Assembly (NCBI RefSeq): GCF_900115685.1
Contig: NZ_FOXJ01000002.1
Coordinates: 62,001 to 126,000, forward strand
Reading direction: 5' to 3'
Length of the DNA stretch: 64,000 nt
Source: Variovorax sp. 770b2
GTDB lineage: Bacteria > Pseudomonadota > Gammaproteobacteria > Burkholderiales > Burkholderiaceae_C
Shown: piece after piece, positions 43,449 to 52,309 of the stretch
How positions within the stretch are numbered: the stretch's first letter is position 1
Layout: the number at the start of each line of letters is the position of its first letter
Made by a program: the position numbers and the translations under genes
Notes under the pieces: model-generated
The model's database searches: none
What the model saw: only the letters and a program-made list of their open reading frames with translations
What the model was told of the DNA's origin: nothing

Positions 43449-43871
43449 ATGCGTATCTGGAAAAAAGACATCTCGATCGAGGAACTGACCCGCAACCACG
43501 TGGGCACGGCCGTGTCCACGCTGGGCATGGAGTTCCTGGAGGTGGGCGACGACTTCATCCGCGCCCGCGTGCCGGTCGACGAGCGCACCCGCCAGCCCTA
43601 CGGCATCCTGCACGGCGGCGTGTCGGTGGTGCTGGCCGAGACGCTGGGCTCCTGCGGCGCACACTACTCGGCCCCCGAAGGCGACCGCGCCGTGGGCCTG
43701 GACATCAACGCGAACCACATCCGCTCGGTCACCAGCGGCTGGGTCATCGGCACCGCGCGGCCGGTGCACCGGGGGCGCACCACGCAGGTCTGGCAGATCG
43801 AGCTGACCAACGAGGCGGGCGAGCTGACCTGCGTGTCGCGGATCACGATGGCGGTGCTGCAGCCGCGCTGA
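43449..43871 (+). CDS. hotdog-fold acyl-CoA thioesterase (PaaI/MenI-like)
   Basis: A 140-residue single hotdog domain. The family signature PYGILHGGVSVVLAETLGSCGA lies at about residues 51-73. It includes the His-Gly-Gly of the thioester pocket and the catalytic Glu in LAETLG. SGWVIGTARPVHRGRTTQVWQIE is the typical last strand region. Members hydrolyse aromatic or medium-chain acyl-CoAs. It has its own short promoter region against the divergent AsmA-like gene. Confidence 0.9.
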   Translation: MRIWKKDISIEELTRNHVGTAVSTLGMEFLEVGDDFIRARVPVDERTRQPYGILHGGVSVVLAETLGSCGAHYSAPEGDRAVGLDINANHIRSVTSGWVIGTARPVHRGRTTQVWQIELTNEAGELTCVSRITMAVLQPR

Positions 43872-44003
43872 GCCGGGTGCGGCGGGCCAGTCCCTTCTGG
43901 CTCCCTTGTCTTGCGGGTGTGTTCAGCACGAGGTTCATCGACCACAATCACGCCCCGGAGCGCGCAGGGGCGCACCGCCACAACCAACAAGAGGAGACAA
44001 GAA

Positions 44004-45287
44004 ATGTTCAACTGGACTGAAAAGCCGGTGTCCACACTGGCCAACGGTGCCGTCATCGGCCCCGACGAGCGGCTGCCCTGGCTGCAGACCGGCGCGATGG
44101 GCATACAGCACGTGATCGCGATGTTCGGCGCCACGGTGCTGGCGCCCATCCTCATGGGCTTCAGTCCCAACATCGCGATCCTGATGAGCGGCATCGGCAC
44201 GCTGATCTTCTATTTCGTCACGGGCGGCAAGGTGCCCAGCTACCTGGGCTCGAGCTTCGCGTTCATCGGCGTGGTGATCGCGGCCAGCGGCTATGCGGGC
44301 AAGGGGCCGAATGCCAACATCGCGGTGGCGCTGGGCGGCATCGTGGCCTGCGGGGTGGTCTACATCCTCATCGGGGCGCTGGTGCAGGCCATCGGCACGG
44401 GCTGGATCGAGCGCTTCATGCCGCCCGTGGTCACCGGCGCGGTGGTGGCGGTGATCGGCCTGAACCTGGCGGCCGTGCCGATCAAGAACATGGCGGCCAG
44501 CAATTTCGATTCGTGGATGCAGGCCGTGACCTTCCTGTGCGTCGGACTGGTGGCGGTGTTCGCGCGGGGCATGCTGCAGCGCCTCCTGATCCTGGTCGGG
44601 CTGATCCTGGCCACAGTGGTCTATGCGGTGCTGACCAACGTCCTGGGCATGGGCAAGCCGGTGGACCTGAGCGGCATCGCCAACGCGGCCTGGTTCGGCC
44701 TGCCGACCTTCACCACGCCGGTGTTCACCACCAACGCGATGCTCTTGATCGCGCCCGTGGCGATCATCCTGGTGGCGGAAAACCTCGGCCACCTGAAGGC
44801 GGTGACCGCCATGACCGGCCGCAACCTGGACGCCTACATGGGCCGCGCCTTCATCGGCGACGGCATCGCCACGGTGGTGAGCGGCGCGGCGGGCGGCACG
44901 GGCGTGACCACCTATGCCGAGAACATCGGCGTGATGGCGGCCACGCGCATCTACTCGACGGCGGTGTTCGTGGTGGCGGCGGTCATCGCGCTCATCCTGG
45001 GCTTCAGCCCCAAGTTCGGCGCGCTGATCCAGGCGATTCCGCTGCCGGTGATGGGCGGCGTGAGCATCGTGGTGTTCGGGCTGATCGCCATCGCGGGCGC
45101 CAAGATCTGGGTCGACAACAAGGTCGACTTCTCGCAGAACAAGAACCTGATCGTGGCGGCGATCACGCTGATCATCGGCACGGGCGACTTCACGCTGAAG
45201 TTCGGCGACTTCGCGCTGGGCGGCATCGGGACCGCGACCTTCGGCGCGATCATCCTCTACGCACTGCTGGGCAAGACGAAGAACTGA
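44004..45287 (+). CDS. NCS2 family nucleobase:cation symporter (uracil permease-like)
   Basis: A 427-residue membrane protein of the nucleobase-ascorbate (NCS2) family with 12-14 hydrophobic segments. The uracil-permease-like features are a start ERLPWLQTGAMGIQHVIAMFGATVLAPILMGF, YLGSSFAFIGVV, the motif LVAENLGHLKAVTAMTGRNL with its substrate-binding Glu, and GGTGVTTYAENIGVMAATR. It resembles UraA and RutG. AGAGGAGACAAG precedes the start. No rut genes are adjacent, so general pyrimidine uptake is the likely role. Confidence 0.92.
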   Translation: MFNWTEKPVSTLANGAVIGPDERLPWLQTGAMGIQHVIAMFGATVLAPILMGFSPNIAILMSGIGTLIFYFVTGGKVPSYLGSSFAFIGVVIAASGYAGKGPNANIAVALGGIVACGVVYILIGALVQAIGTGWIERFMPPVVTGAVVAVIGLNLAAVPIKNMAASNFDSWMQAVTFLCVGLVAVFARGMLQRLLILVGLILATVVYAVLTNVLGMGKPVDLSGIANAAWFGLPTFTTPVFTTNAMLLIAPVAIILVAENLGHLKAVTAMTGRNLDAYMGRAFIGDGIATVVSGAAGGTGVTTYAENIGVMAATRIYSTAVFVVAAVIALILGFSPKFGALIQAIPLPVMGGVSIVVFGLIAIAGAKIWVDNKVDFSQNKNLIVAAITLIIGTGDFTLKFGDFALGGIGTATFGAIILYALLGKTKN

Positions 45288-45333
45288 GGGGTTGGCGGCG
45301 CAGCGCGAAGTGCGCGCAACCCCGGGCGTTTAC
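45288..45333. repeat. partial copy of the dispersed intergenic repeat
   Basis: Starting right after the NCS2 stop codon, GGGGTTGGCGGCGCAGCGCG and the following GAAGTGCGCGCA resemble the right third of the repeat at 5041-5128. The hairpin and CCGG parts are missing. No gene is seen in the 158-base gap. Confidence 0.6.
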
Positions 45334-45445
45334 CTCGTAACGTCGTGCAAGAAGTGTTGTCTGGAGCGGATCGGGCCAAGCCCGGTCACCGGCCGGAAGC
45401 CCGCGCCCGTTAGACTCGAACGCTTTTCGCACCGACGTTTTCCCA

Positions 45446-46210
45446 ATGGCCGATGTCTCCGCCGCGCGCACCAAGGCGGTTTTCGAATTCAAGAGCGCCA
45501 CGCTGCCGCTGATTGCAGTGATCCTCAAGACGTCCGACCTGGACGTGCTGGCCGAGGCGCTCGACGCCCAGCTGGCCGACTCGCCCGATTTCTTCGAGCA
45601 GGAGCCGGTGGTGATCGACCTCTCGCAGCTGCCCGAGCAGGACGAGGACGGCGAAGCCGCTGCCCAGCTCGATTTCGCGGCCCTGCGCAGCCTCCTGGCG
45701 CGCCACCAGACCCAGCCGATCGCGGTGCGTGGCGGCAACGCCGCCCACAACGCCGCGGCCCGCGCCGCCGGCCTCTCGCTGGCGGCCATGCCCTCGGCCC
45801 CCGCGCCCCGGCCGCCAGCCCCGCCCGCCGAGGCGCCGGCCGAAGCCCCCCAGATCGTTCGCGAAGTGCCGGTGCCGGCCAACGGCACGCTCCTGATCGA
45901 CAAGCCGCTGCGCTCGGGCCAGCAGGTCTACGCCCGTGGCGGCGACGTGGTGGTGACGGCCGTGGTGAGCTTCGGCGCCGAGGTCATCGCCGACGGCAAC
46001 GTGCACGTTTACGCGCCATTGCGTGGCAAGGCGATCGCGGGCGCGCGCGGCAATACCGAGGCGCGGATCTTCTCGACCTGCATGGAAGCGCAACTGGTGG
46101 CCATCGCCGGCATCTATCGCACCAACGAAGTGCCGCTGCCGGACCCGGTGCTCGGCAAGTCGGCCCAGGTGCGGCTGGACGGCAAGAAACTCGTGATCGA
46201 CGCCATCTGA
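45446..46210 (+). CDS. minC: septum site-determining protein MinC
   Basis: A 254-residue MinC, the inhibitor of FtsZ ring assembly that MinD recruits to the membrane. The N-terminal FtsZ-interacting domain covers about residues 1-105. A Pro/Ala linker (about 112-130) leads to the C-terminal beta-helix with LRSGQQVYARGGDVVVTAVVSFGAEVIADGNVHVYAPLRGKAIAGARGN, the typical MinC signature. It is the first gene of minCDE. A 160-base gap with a repeat separates it from minD. Confidence 0.95.
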   Translation: MADVSAARTKAVFEFKSATLPLIAVILKTSDLDVLAEALDAQLADSPDFFEQEPVVIDLSQLPEQDEDGEAAAQLDFAALRSLLARHQTQPIAVRGGNAAHNAAARAAGLSLAAMPSAPAPRPPAPPAEAPAEAPQIVREVPVPANGTLLIDKPLRSGQQVYARGGDVVVTAVVSFGAEVIADGNVHVYAPLRGKAIAGARGNTEARIFSTCMEAQLVAIAGIYRTNEVPLPDPVLGKSAQVRLDGKKLVIDAI

Positions 46211-46316
46211 TGTGCCCCCCGGCTTTTCACTCCGCTTCGCTGCGTGTAATTCGCCACCCCCCGGGGGGGAGGCACGGTCCGCCTTGGGGCGGCCCGGCGG
46301 CGACCGTGTTTCCTGA
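46211..46316. repeat. intergenic repeat-like GC-rich element between minC and minD
   Basis: The gap begins directly after the minC stop codon with CCCCCCGGCTTTTCACTCCG, then CGCTTCGCTGCG, CGCCACCCCCCGGGGGGGAGG and GGCGGCCCGGCGGCGACCG. The order of a CCCCC-GGC start, a C-run/G-run hairpin and a CCGG segment follows the layout of the repeat at 15119-15205. It looks like a diverged subfamily member in the same orientation relative to transcription. Confidence 0.6.
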
Positions 46317-46370
46317 CGGAACGCGGCGCATCTGAAACCAACAACAGAATCGAAACAAGAAGGAATGGCC

Positions 46371-47186
46371 ATGGCCAAAATTGTGGTGGTGACCTCGGGC
46401 AAGGGTGGCGTCGGCAAGACGACCACGAGCGCCAGCTTCGCATCCGGCCTCGCGCTTGCGGGCAAGAAGACGGCCGTGATCGACTTCGACGTGGGCCTGC
46501 GCAACCTCGACCTCATCATGGGCTGCGAACGCCGCGTGGTGTACGACCTCATCAACGTCATCCAGGGCGAGGCCAACCTGAGCCAGGCGCTCATCAAGGA
46601 CAAGCAGTGCGACAACCTGTTCGTGCTGGCCGCCTCGCAGACGCGCGACAAGGAGGCGCTCACGCAAGAGGGCGTCGAGAAGATCCTGAACGACCTGGCC
46701 GCGATGGACTTCGAATACATCGTCTGCGACTCGCCCGCGGGCATCGAGACCGGCGCCATGATGGCCATGCACTTCGCCGACGAGGCGCTGGTGGTGACCA
46801 ACCCCGAGGTCTCCTCGGTGCGCGACTCGGACCGCATCCTGGGCATGCTCAGCAGCAAGACCAAGCGCGCCAAGGACGGCAGCGAGCCGATCAAGGAGCA
46901 CCTCTTGATCACCCGCTACAACCCCAACCGGGTGGCGGGCGGCCAGATGCTCTCGCTGGAGGACATCCAGGACATCCTGCGCATCAAGCTCATCGGTGTG
47001 ATCCCCGAGTCGGAAAGCGTGCTGCATGCCTCCAACCAGGGCGTGCCCGCGATCCACGACAAGGACACCGACGTGGCGCAGGCCTACAGCGACGTGGTGG
47101 CGCGCTTTCTCGGCGAGGAGAAGCCCATGCGCTTCGTCGACGCCGAGAAGCCGGGCTTCTTCAAGCGGATCTTCGGAGGCAAGTAG
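46371..47186 (+). CDS. minD: septum site-determining ATPase MinD
   Basis: A 271-residue MinD, the membrane-associated ATPase that places MinC away from midcell and oscillates with MinE. It has the deviant Walker A motif [10 protein letters not shown] (residues 9-18), [11 protein letters not shown], the switch DSPAGIE and the C-terminal amphipathic helix [10 protein letters not shown] used for membrane binding. The second ATG (46371) is chosen because AAGGA lies 6 bases before it and the product then begins [10 protein letters not shown] like other MinD proteins. minE starts 2 bases after its stop codon. Confidence 0.97.
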   Translation: MAKIVVVTSGKGGVGKTTTSASFASGLALAGKKTAVIDFDVGLRNLDLIMGCERRVVYDLINVIQGEANLSQALIKDKQCDNLFVLAASQTRDKEALTQEGVEKILNDLAAMDFEYIVCDSPAGIETGAMMAMHFADEALVVTNPEVSSVRDSDRILGMLSSKTKRAKDGSEPIKEHLLITRYNPNRVAGGQMLSLEDIQDILRIKLIGVIPESESVLHASNQGVPAIHDKDTDVAQAYSDVVARFLGEEKPMRFVDAEKPGFFKRIFGGK

Positions 47187-47188
47187 GC

Positions 47189-47461
47189 ATGTCGTTTCTC
47201 TCGTTCCTGCTTGGCGAGAAGAAGAAGACTGCAAGCGTCGCAAAAGAGCGCCTGCAGATCATCCTCGCGCACGAGCGCTCCAGCCTCAGCGGCAAGAAGC
47301 GCCCCGACTACCTGCCCGAACTCCAGCGCGAGCTGGTGGCGGTGATTTCCAAGTACGTGTCGATCAATCCCGACGACATCAAGGTGCACCTGGAGACCCA
47401 GGACAACCTCGAAGTGCTCGACATCAAGATCGAGCTGCCCGACCCGGCGCCTGCGCGCTAG
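47189..47461 (+). CDS. minE: cell division topological specificity factor MinE
   Basis: A 90-residue MinE that stimulates the MinD ATPase. The N-terminal membrane-targeting and MinD-contact segment reads [30 protein letters not shown], and the C-terminal dimerisation domain contains [18 protein letters not shown]. It follows minD after 2 bases. Its last 38 bases are shared with the convergent rhodanese gene on the other strand, so the two transcripts overlap at their 3' ends. Confidence 0.96.
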   Translation: MSFLSFLLGEKKKTASVAKERLQIILAHERSSLSGKKRPDYLPELQRELVAVISKYVSINPDDIKVHLETQDNLEVLDIKIELPDPAPAR

Positions 47462-49097
47462 CGGGCCCGGTTTCCTGCCCGGCAGGAAAGAAGCGAAAGC
47501 GCACCGACGGGTCCTGCAGGACCCGCGCGGCCAGCGCCCGCTCCCAGGCGAGGTAATCGGCCCAGGCCGCATCGCGGCGCGGGCCGAACACGCGCATGAC
47601 CGAGCCCCAGTCGTCGTCGAAGGGGGTGAGCAGCTGGGCCGGCACGAAAGCGGTCGACAGCGGCCGCCCTGACGCCTTCCAGGCCTGCGTTCCGCCCTGG
47701 AGCCAGGTGAACACCGCCCCCGAACCCGGCCAGCGCTGTTGCGCATCGCGCGCGACGCGGCGTGCGGCCGCGCCGTCGGGCGAGGTGAAGACCAGCGTGC
47801 GCCCGGCCGCGGCGTGCGAGGCCAGCGGGCCCAGCGAGGCCGGCAGCATGTAGAGCGCGCCGGGCAGGTGGCCGCGTTCGTAGTCGAGGCTGGCGCCCAC
47901 GTCGATCACCGTCACCGCGCCGTTCCTGCGCAGCTGTGCGAGTGCTTCGGGGTCCAGCGGCGGGGGCGCATCCGCTACGGCCGCGGCCGGCGCGCAAGGC
48001 GCCTGGTCGGGTGACAGCGCGCCGTCGTAGACGTACACCTCGGCCTGGTTGAGCTGCGTGAGCCAGAAGCTGGTGACCGCGGCGCGCAGGCGGTGCGCGG
48101 GATCGTCGAGCAGCACGATGCGGGCGCCGCGCGTGCCGACGAGGTTCTCGAAGTGCATGAACAGCTGGCCACCGGGGACCTGCTGCACCGCCGTGCCGGC
48201 GAAGGCCGGGTCGGCGGCGGGGCGCACGTCGAAGAGGTAGAGGCTGCGGGCTTCGTCGGCTCGCCAGCCGGCCAGCTGCGCAGCATCGGCCACGGGAAGG
48301 GCGAAGCGTTCGAGCAGTTCGTCGGCGATGCGGCGCAGGACCTCGGGCGATTCGGGCGGCAACTCGTCGTCGGGCGCCGCGTTCTGTACGGTCGGCGCGC
48401 CCTGCAGGCCCCAGGCCATCACGCCGTCCTCGACGAACACCGCGTCGGGCGCGCGGCCGAGCAGCCGCAGCGTGGTGGCGCCGATGATGCCGCGCGTGCG
48501 GCTGAAGCAGTTGATCGCCCAGACGTGTTCCGCATCGCCCGCCTCGAAGCGGCGCAGCGCGAGCTCGGTGCCGGCGTGGTTGCGCGCGCCGGGCAGCGAA
48601 AGAAACGCGAATTCCGCGCGCGGCCGCGCATCGACCAGCGTGGTCGGCAGGCCTTCGCGCTGGCGCGCGCGCAGGGTGTCGATGGGCAGGGCCGGCGTGC
48701 CGTAGTGCAGCCGCGCGCGGTCGCCGAAGGCCTTCACCAGCGTGCCGTAGCCGTCGATGGCGGGCAGGCCCTCGGTCACCCAGCGCTGCAGGCCCCCGTC
48801 GAGCGTGCGCACGTCGGTGTAGCCCAGGCGCGCGAGCAGGGCCGACGCGGCCTGCGCGGCGCCATCGGGCGCGTTGTAGTCGTCGTAGAGCACCACGGGC
48901 GTGGAACGTCGCGGCACGAGTGCGCCGACCTGCAGTTCGAGCCCGCTGAGCGGCGCGTTGCGCGCGAGGTTGGGGTGGCGCTGCACGAACCAGCGGGTTT
49001 CGCGCACGTCGAGCAGCGCAAGCTCGGCAACGGGCTCGGCCAGCAGCAGGGCTTGCAGCTCTGCAGGAACGATGGGTTTCTTCGGTGTCCAGCTCAT
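47424..49097 (-). CDS. multi-domain rhodanese-like sulfurtransferase
   Basis: A 557-residue cytoplasmic protein made of four rhodanese-like domains at about residues 12-112, 136-235, 258-375 and 385-485. Only the second has the catalytic Cys: Cys197 in [10 protein letters not shown], a CxxxxR loop. In the other three the equivalent positions read Asp ([12 protein letters not shown]), Asp ([10 protein letters not shown]) and Ser ([10 protein letters not shown]). A C-terminal tail of about 70 residues follows. One active and three degenerate domains suggest sulfur transfer with scaffold or regulatory modules. The 3' end overlaps minE by 38 bases. Confidence 0.88.
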   Translation of the reverse strand: MSWTPKKPIVPAELQALLLAEPVAELALLDVRETRWFVQRHPNLARNAPLSGLELQVGALVPRRSTPVVLYDDYNAPDGAAQAASALLARLGYTDVRTLDGGLQRWVTEGLPAIDGYGTLVKAFGDRARLHYGTPALPIDTLRARQREGLPTTLVDARPRAEFAFLSLPGARNHAGTELALRRFEAGDAEHVWAINCFSRTRGIIGATTLRLLGRAPDAVFVEDGVMAWGLQGAPTVQNAAPDDELPPESPEVLRRIADELLERFALPVADAAQLAGWRADEARSLYLFDVRPAADPAFAGTAVQQVPGGQLFMHFENLVGTRGARIVLLDDPAHRLRAAVTSFWLTQLNQAEVYVYDGALSPDQAPCAPAAAVADAPPPLDPEALAQLRRNGAVTVIDVGASLDYERGHLPGALYMLPASLGPLASHAAAGRTLVFTSPDGAAARRVARDAQQRWPGSGAVFTWLQGGTQAWKASGRPLSTAFVPAQLLTPFDDDWGSVMRVFGPRRDAAWADYLAWERALAARVLQDPSVRFRFFPAGQETGPASAQAPGRAARS

Positions 49098-49098
49098 G

Positions 49099-50091
49099 TC
49101 AGTCGGGCAGGATGCCTGCTTGCTTCACGACGGCCGTCCACTTGACGGTTTCGCTCTGGATGAAGCGGCCGAACTCCTCGGGCGTGTTGCCCACGGTGAA
49201 GGCGCCGATGTCGTCGTAGCGCTTTTTGAAATCGGGCGACTGCGCGATGGCACGCAGCTCGCGCGAGAGCCGCTGCACCAGCGGCGCCGGCGTGCCGCTG
49301 CGCACGACCACGCCGTACCAGGACGTGACCTCGAAATCGGGCAGGCCGGCCTCGGCGGTCGTGGGCACGTCGGGCAGCCACGGTGCGCGCGTCCGGTAGG
49401 CCACGGCCAGCGGCCTGAGCGTGCCGGCCTTCACGAAGGGAATGGCGGTGATCACCTCGTTGAAGATGAACTGCGTCTGCCCCGCGATCAGGTCGTTGAT
49501 GGCCGGTGCGCTGCCCTGGTAGGGGATGGCGGTGAAGTCGGCACCGGTCCGCGCCCTGAGCAACTCGCCCGCGAGGTGCGAGTACGCGCCCACGCTGATG
49601 CCGTAGTTGACCTTGCCGGGGTGCTTCTTCGAATACGCGACCAGCTCCCGCGGATTGCCGACCGGCAGCTTGGGGTTCACCAGCAGCACCTGCGGCGTCT
49701 GCACCAGCAGCGAGACCGGCGTGAAGTCGCGCGCGAGGTCGTAGATCAGCTGCTTGAAGAGCACGGGCTGCACCGTGAGGTTGGACGCGGGCGCAAGCAG
49801 CAGCGTGTAGCCATCGGCCGGCTGGCGCGCCACGAAATCGAAGCCGATGTTGCCCGCCGCGCCGCTGCGGTTCTCCACCACCACCGCCTGCTTGAGCCGC
49901 TGCTGCAGCTGCTCGGCGACCTCGCGGGCGATCTTGTCGGCAATGCCGCCGGCCGGATACGGGACGACCACGCGGATCGTCCTGGTCGGGTAGTCGTCCA
50001 CATCCGCTGCGTGGACCTGGGGGACACCCGCCAGCGCAGACGCCGACAGCGCCCAGCACAGCACGGCACGACGAGAAAAAGGGGCGTTCAT
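49099..50091 (-). CDS. tripartite tricarboxylate transporter receptor, TctC/Bug family
   Basis: A 330-residue periplasmic receptor. It has a signal peptide with a twin-Arg start (MNAPFSRRAVLCWALSASALAGVPQVHA, cleavage near residue 28). The mature Bug-family pattern is YPTRTIRVVVPYPAGGIADKIAR, VENRSGAAGNIG and LPDVPTTAEAGLPDFEV. The family binds carboxylates such as citrate, aspartate or nicotinate. No TctA or TctB gene adjoins it; the nearest TctA is at 38.5-39.9 kb. It is divergent from the desaturase gene. The end lies 2 bases from the rhodanese gene start, so the two could be co-transcribed. Confidence 0.92.
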   Translation of the reverse strand: MNAPFSRRAVLCWALSASALAGVPQVHAADVDDYPTRTIRVVVPYPAGGIADKIAREVAEQLQQRLKQAVVVENRSGAAGNIGFDFVARQPADGYTLLLAPASNLTVQPVLFKQLIYDLARDFTPVSLLVQTPQVLLVNPKLPVGNPRELVAYSKKHPGKVNYGISVGAYSHLAGELLRARTGADFTAIPYQGSAPAINDLIAGQTQFIFNEVITAIPFVKAGTLRPLAVAYRTRAPWLPDVPTTAEAGLPDFEVTSWYGVVVRSGTPAPLVQRLSRELRAIAQSPDFKKRYDDIGAFTVGNTPEEFGRFIQSETVKWTAVVKQAGILPD

Positions 50092-50246
50092 GGAGACAGG
50101 CAAGAGAACCGGCACGGCAAAGCCGCCAAGCGTAGGCCGCTGCGGGCCGGCGCGGGAACGAAATTTCGCGACCTTGCTTATGCGAAAAGCGCGCATGCAG
50201 ACGGCTTCTTCATACCTAGGATCGCAGTCCTTTGAGTCGTCCGCCC
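50092..50246. promoter_or_regulatory. tctC/desaturase divergent region
   Basis: The 155-base gap contains the perfect palindrome CGAAATTTCG (50159-50168) near its middle. Both genes must start transcription from this gap, but no clear consensus promoter can be assigned. Confidence 0.4.
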
Positions 50247-51197
50247 ATGACATCGACTGCCAAACCGTCCACCGCACCGACGCGCGTCCCGTCCGGCACG
50301 CGCCGGGCGCATTGGTGGTGGCACTACGAAGTGCCGACGCTGCTGCTCGCCGCCGCGCTCTACGTCTCGTGGGCCGCGTTGCTGTGGTGGCATGCGGCGC
50401 TGCCGGGCTGGGCGCTGTTCCTTTTGGGCGGTTTTCTCGCGCAACTGCATTTCTCGCTGCAGCACGAGAGCATCCACGCGATGCGCCACCTGCCGCAGTG
50501 GCTGCGCCATGCGGTGGTGTGGCCGCCGCTCAACCTGTGGCTGCCGTACCCGTTCTACAACCGCGGGCACAGCGCGCACCACGTCAATTTCCACCTCACG
50601 CACCCGGAGCGCGACAACGAGAGCGCCTACCACTCGGCGCCCGCGTGGGCGGGCTACGGGCCGGTCTGGCGGTGGATCTACATGGCGAACCAGACGATCG
50701 CGTTCCGCGTGGTGCTCGGGCCGTTCCTCCGGCTGTGGAAGCTGGTGCGCTTCGAATCGCAGCAGGTGCTCGCGGGCAATTTCTCGCGGCTGCCGACCTG
50801 GGGCTGGCATGCGCTGAGCGTGGCGCCGGTGCTGTACTTCGTCACGGTGGTCTGCGGCATGGGCCTGGGCGAGTACCTGCTGTATTTCGTCTATCCGGGA
50901 ATGATGCTGGGGTCGCTGCGCACCTTCACCGAGCACCGCTGGGCCGACACGCCGCACGAGCGCGTGGCCATCGTGGAATCGAACGTCGTCTTCGGGCTGC
51001 TGTACCTCTTCAACAACCTGCACCACGTGCACCACCGCGCGCCGACGATGCCGTGGTACGAGATCCCGGTGTACTTCCGGCGCCACCGCGCGGCGGTGCT
51101 GGCGGCGAACGGCAATTTCTACTACCGGGGCTACGGCGAGATCGTGCGGCGGCACCTGTTCAGGCCGGTGTTCACGCCGGTGCATCCGACGTGGTGA
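50247..51197 (+). CDS. membrane fatty acid desaturase family protein
   Basis: A 316-residue membrane di-iron enzyme of the fatty acid desaturase family. The three His boxes are clear: HESIH in LHFSLQHESIHAM (about residues 73-77), HSAHH with a further His in GHSAHHVNFH (about 108-117), and HHVHH in NNLHHVHHR (about 257-261). Four to six hydrophobic segments separate them. ATG at 50247 is preferred over an upstream TTG. The substrate could be a fatty acid or another lipid such as a carotenoid. Confidence 0.9.
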   Translation: MTSTAKPSTAPTRVPSGTRRAHWWWHYEVPTLLLAAALYVSWAALLWWHAALPGWALFLLGGFLAQLHFSLQHESIHAMRHLPQWLRHAVVWPPLNLWLPYPFYNRGHSAHHVNFHLTHPERDNESAYHSAPAWAGYGPVWRWIYMANQTIAFRVVLGPFLRLWKLVRFESQQVLAGNFSRLPTWGWHALSVAPVLYFVTVVCGMGLGEYLLYFVYPGMMLGSLRTFTEHRWADTPHERVAIVESNVVFGLLYLFNNLHHVHHRAPTMPWYEIPVYFRRHRAAVLAANGNFYYRGYGEIVRRHLFRPVFTPVHPTW

Positions 51198-51206
51198 GGG
51201 CCGCGC

Positions 51207-52103
51207 TCAGGCTTCTGCCAGGAAGCGCGTCACCCGGTCCAGCACATCCCCTTCCTTGAGGATGCGGCGGTGGCCCCAGCCCTGCGTGGCGACGAGCTGC
51301 GCGCGGGCAATGGCATCGCGGTAGGCCTCGGCATCGGCAAAGCGGTTCACGCGGTCGTCGCGGTCATGCACGATCAGCGTCGGCTGCGCGATGCGCGGGC
51401 CGGCAAGCGCGGGTTCGAACTGCGGCATCAGCACGCCTTCACGCGCCTCGAACATCCGCTGCATCGCGGCGCGCGTCTGCTCGCTGAGGCCGAAGGCGTG
51501 CGCGAAGTAGCGCGTGTATTCGCGCGGCGAGGCGGGCGGCGCGAGCAGCACGATGCGCTCGGCCGGCAGCCCGCGTCCCGCGGCGTAGGCCAGCGCGTTG
51601 GCGCCCAGCGAATGCGCGACCACGGCGCGCAACGCACGGCCGTCGGCAGCGAGCCGGGCCGTGACGTAGTCGATGGCGCGCGCGAACTGCGCGCCGTTGG
51701 TCGCCGTGCCTTCGCTGCGGCCGTGGGCCGGCAGCTCGAGCAGCACCGGCCGAAGGCCCGCCGCGGCGATCGCCTGCGCAAGCGGCAGCATCTGGCCCGC
51801 GTGGCCGCCCCAGCCATGCACCAGCAAAACGACCGGCGCCGACTCGGCTCCCGAGTCCTGCGCCGCCAGGTGGTAGATGCCGACGCTCGCGTCCTCGAAG
51901 GACCAGGCCTCGTGGCGCCAGTCGGCGCCGGGGTGCTGCCCGCGGTACAGCCACTTGGGCGGCAGCGGCGTGCCGAACACCCGGTAGGCCGCGCGCACGC
52001 CGAGCGCGGGCCAGAGGCGTTGCGATGCGCCGAGGCCGAAGCGCATCGCACGCATCAGGCGGCTGGCGCCGTAGTAGTTGGTGGGAGCGGGGGTGCTCGT
52101 CAT
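51207..52103 (-). CDS. alpha/beta hydrolase
   Basis: A 298-residue alpha/beta hydrolase. It has the oxyanion region VLLVHGWGGHAGQM, the nucleophile elbow AHSLGAN (Ser near residue 165), an acid Asp in IVHDRDDRV and the His in GWGHRRIL. There is no signal peptide. The gene starts 15 bases after the 37-residue membrane-peptide gene and shares its operator-controlled promoter. TetR-controlled lipid or ester hydrolysis is inferred; the substrate is unknown. Confidence 0.88.
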   Translation of the reverse strand: MTSTPAPTNYYGASRLMRAMRFGLGASQRLWPALGVRAAYRVFGTPLPPKWLYRGQHPGADWRHEAWSFEDASVGIYHLAAQDSGAESAPVVLLVHGWGGHAGQMLPLAQAIAAAGLRPVLLELPAHGRSEGTATNGAQFARAIDYVTARLAADGRALRAVVAHSLGANALAYAAGRGLPAERIVLLAPPASPREYTRYFAHAFGLSEQTRAAMQRMFEAREGVLMPQFEPALAGPRIAQPTLIVHDRDDRVNRFADAEAYRDAIARAQLVATQGWGHRRILKEGDVLDRVTRFLAEA

Positions 52104-52118
52104 GTGCGGGGATTCCTC

Positions 52119-52232
52119 TCAGTACCAGACCCAGTCCTGGTTGCTGCGGGGCAGGCTGCGCAGCGTGTCGCGGGCGGCTTCGACGCCAAGGGCGACGGCA
52201 TAGATGGCGAGGCAAAGGGCGATGATCAGCAT
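52119..52232 (-). CDS. 37-residue single-pass membrane peptide
   Basis: A short gene that is easily missed. An excellent AGGAG site lies 7 bases before the ATG. The product MLIIALCLAIYAVALGVEAA continues into RDTLRSLPRSNQDWVWY. It has one membrane segment of about 19 residues at the N-terminus, a short positively charged region and an aromatic C-terminus. It starts 18 bases downstream of a 16-bp operator and is followed after 15 bases by the alpha/beta hydrolase gene. I recognise no family. A regulator or membrane anchor for the hydrolase is a guess. Confidence 0.72.
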   Translation of the reverse strand: MLIIALCLAIYAVALGVEAARDTLRSLPRSNQDWVWY

Positions 52233-52249
52233 GACGCTTCTCCTATTTA

Positions 52250-52265
52250 TCGCACGACTGTGCGA
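52250..52265. promoter_or_regulatory. TetR operator, copy 1 (membrane peptide/hydrolase operon)
   Basis: TCGCACGACTGTGCGA is a perfect palindrome of 6-bp arms around GACT. It lies just upstream of the minus-strand GATAAA -10-like box and the AGGAG site of the membrane-peptide gene. The same sequence with one change occurs before the tetR gene. Confidence 0.8.
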
Positions 52266-52309
52266 AATTCTGACAAACAAAGACGAGGCAAATCCATCTG
52301 CCCGATGGC

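Noticed and set aside
43449..43871. Assignment of the thioesterase to the benzoate or phenylacetate pathway
   Set aside because: It lies far from the box genes among housekeeping genes, and the single hotdog domain does not reveal the acyl group.
45288..45445. A nucleobase riboswitch near the NCS2 gene
   Set aside because: This sequence lies downstream of the NCS2 gene and is a repeat fragment; the 132-base gap before the gene shows no purine, PRPP or preQ1 aptamer pattern.
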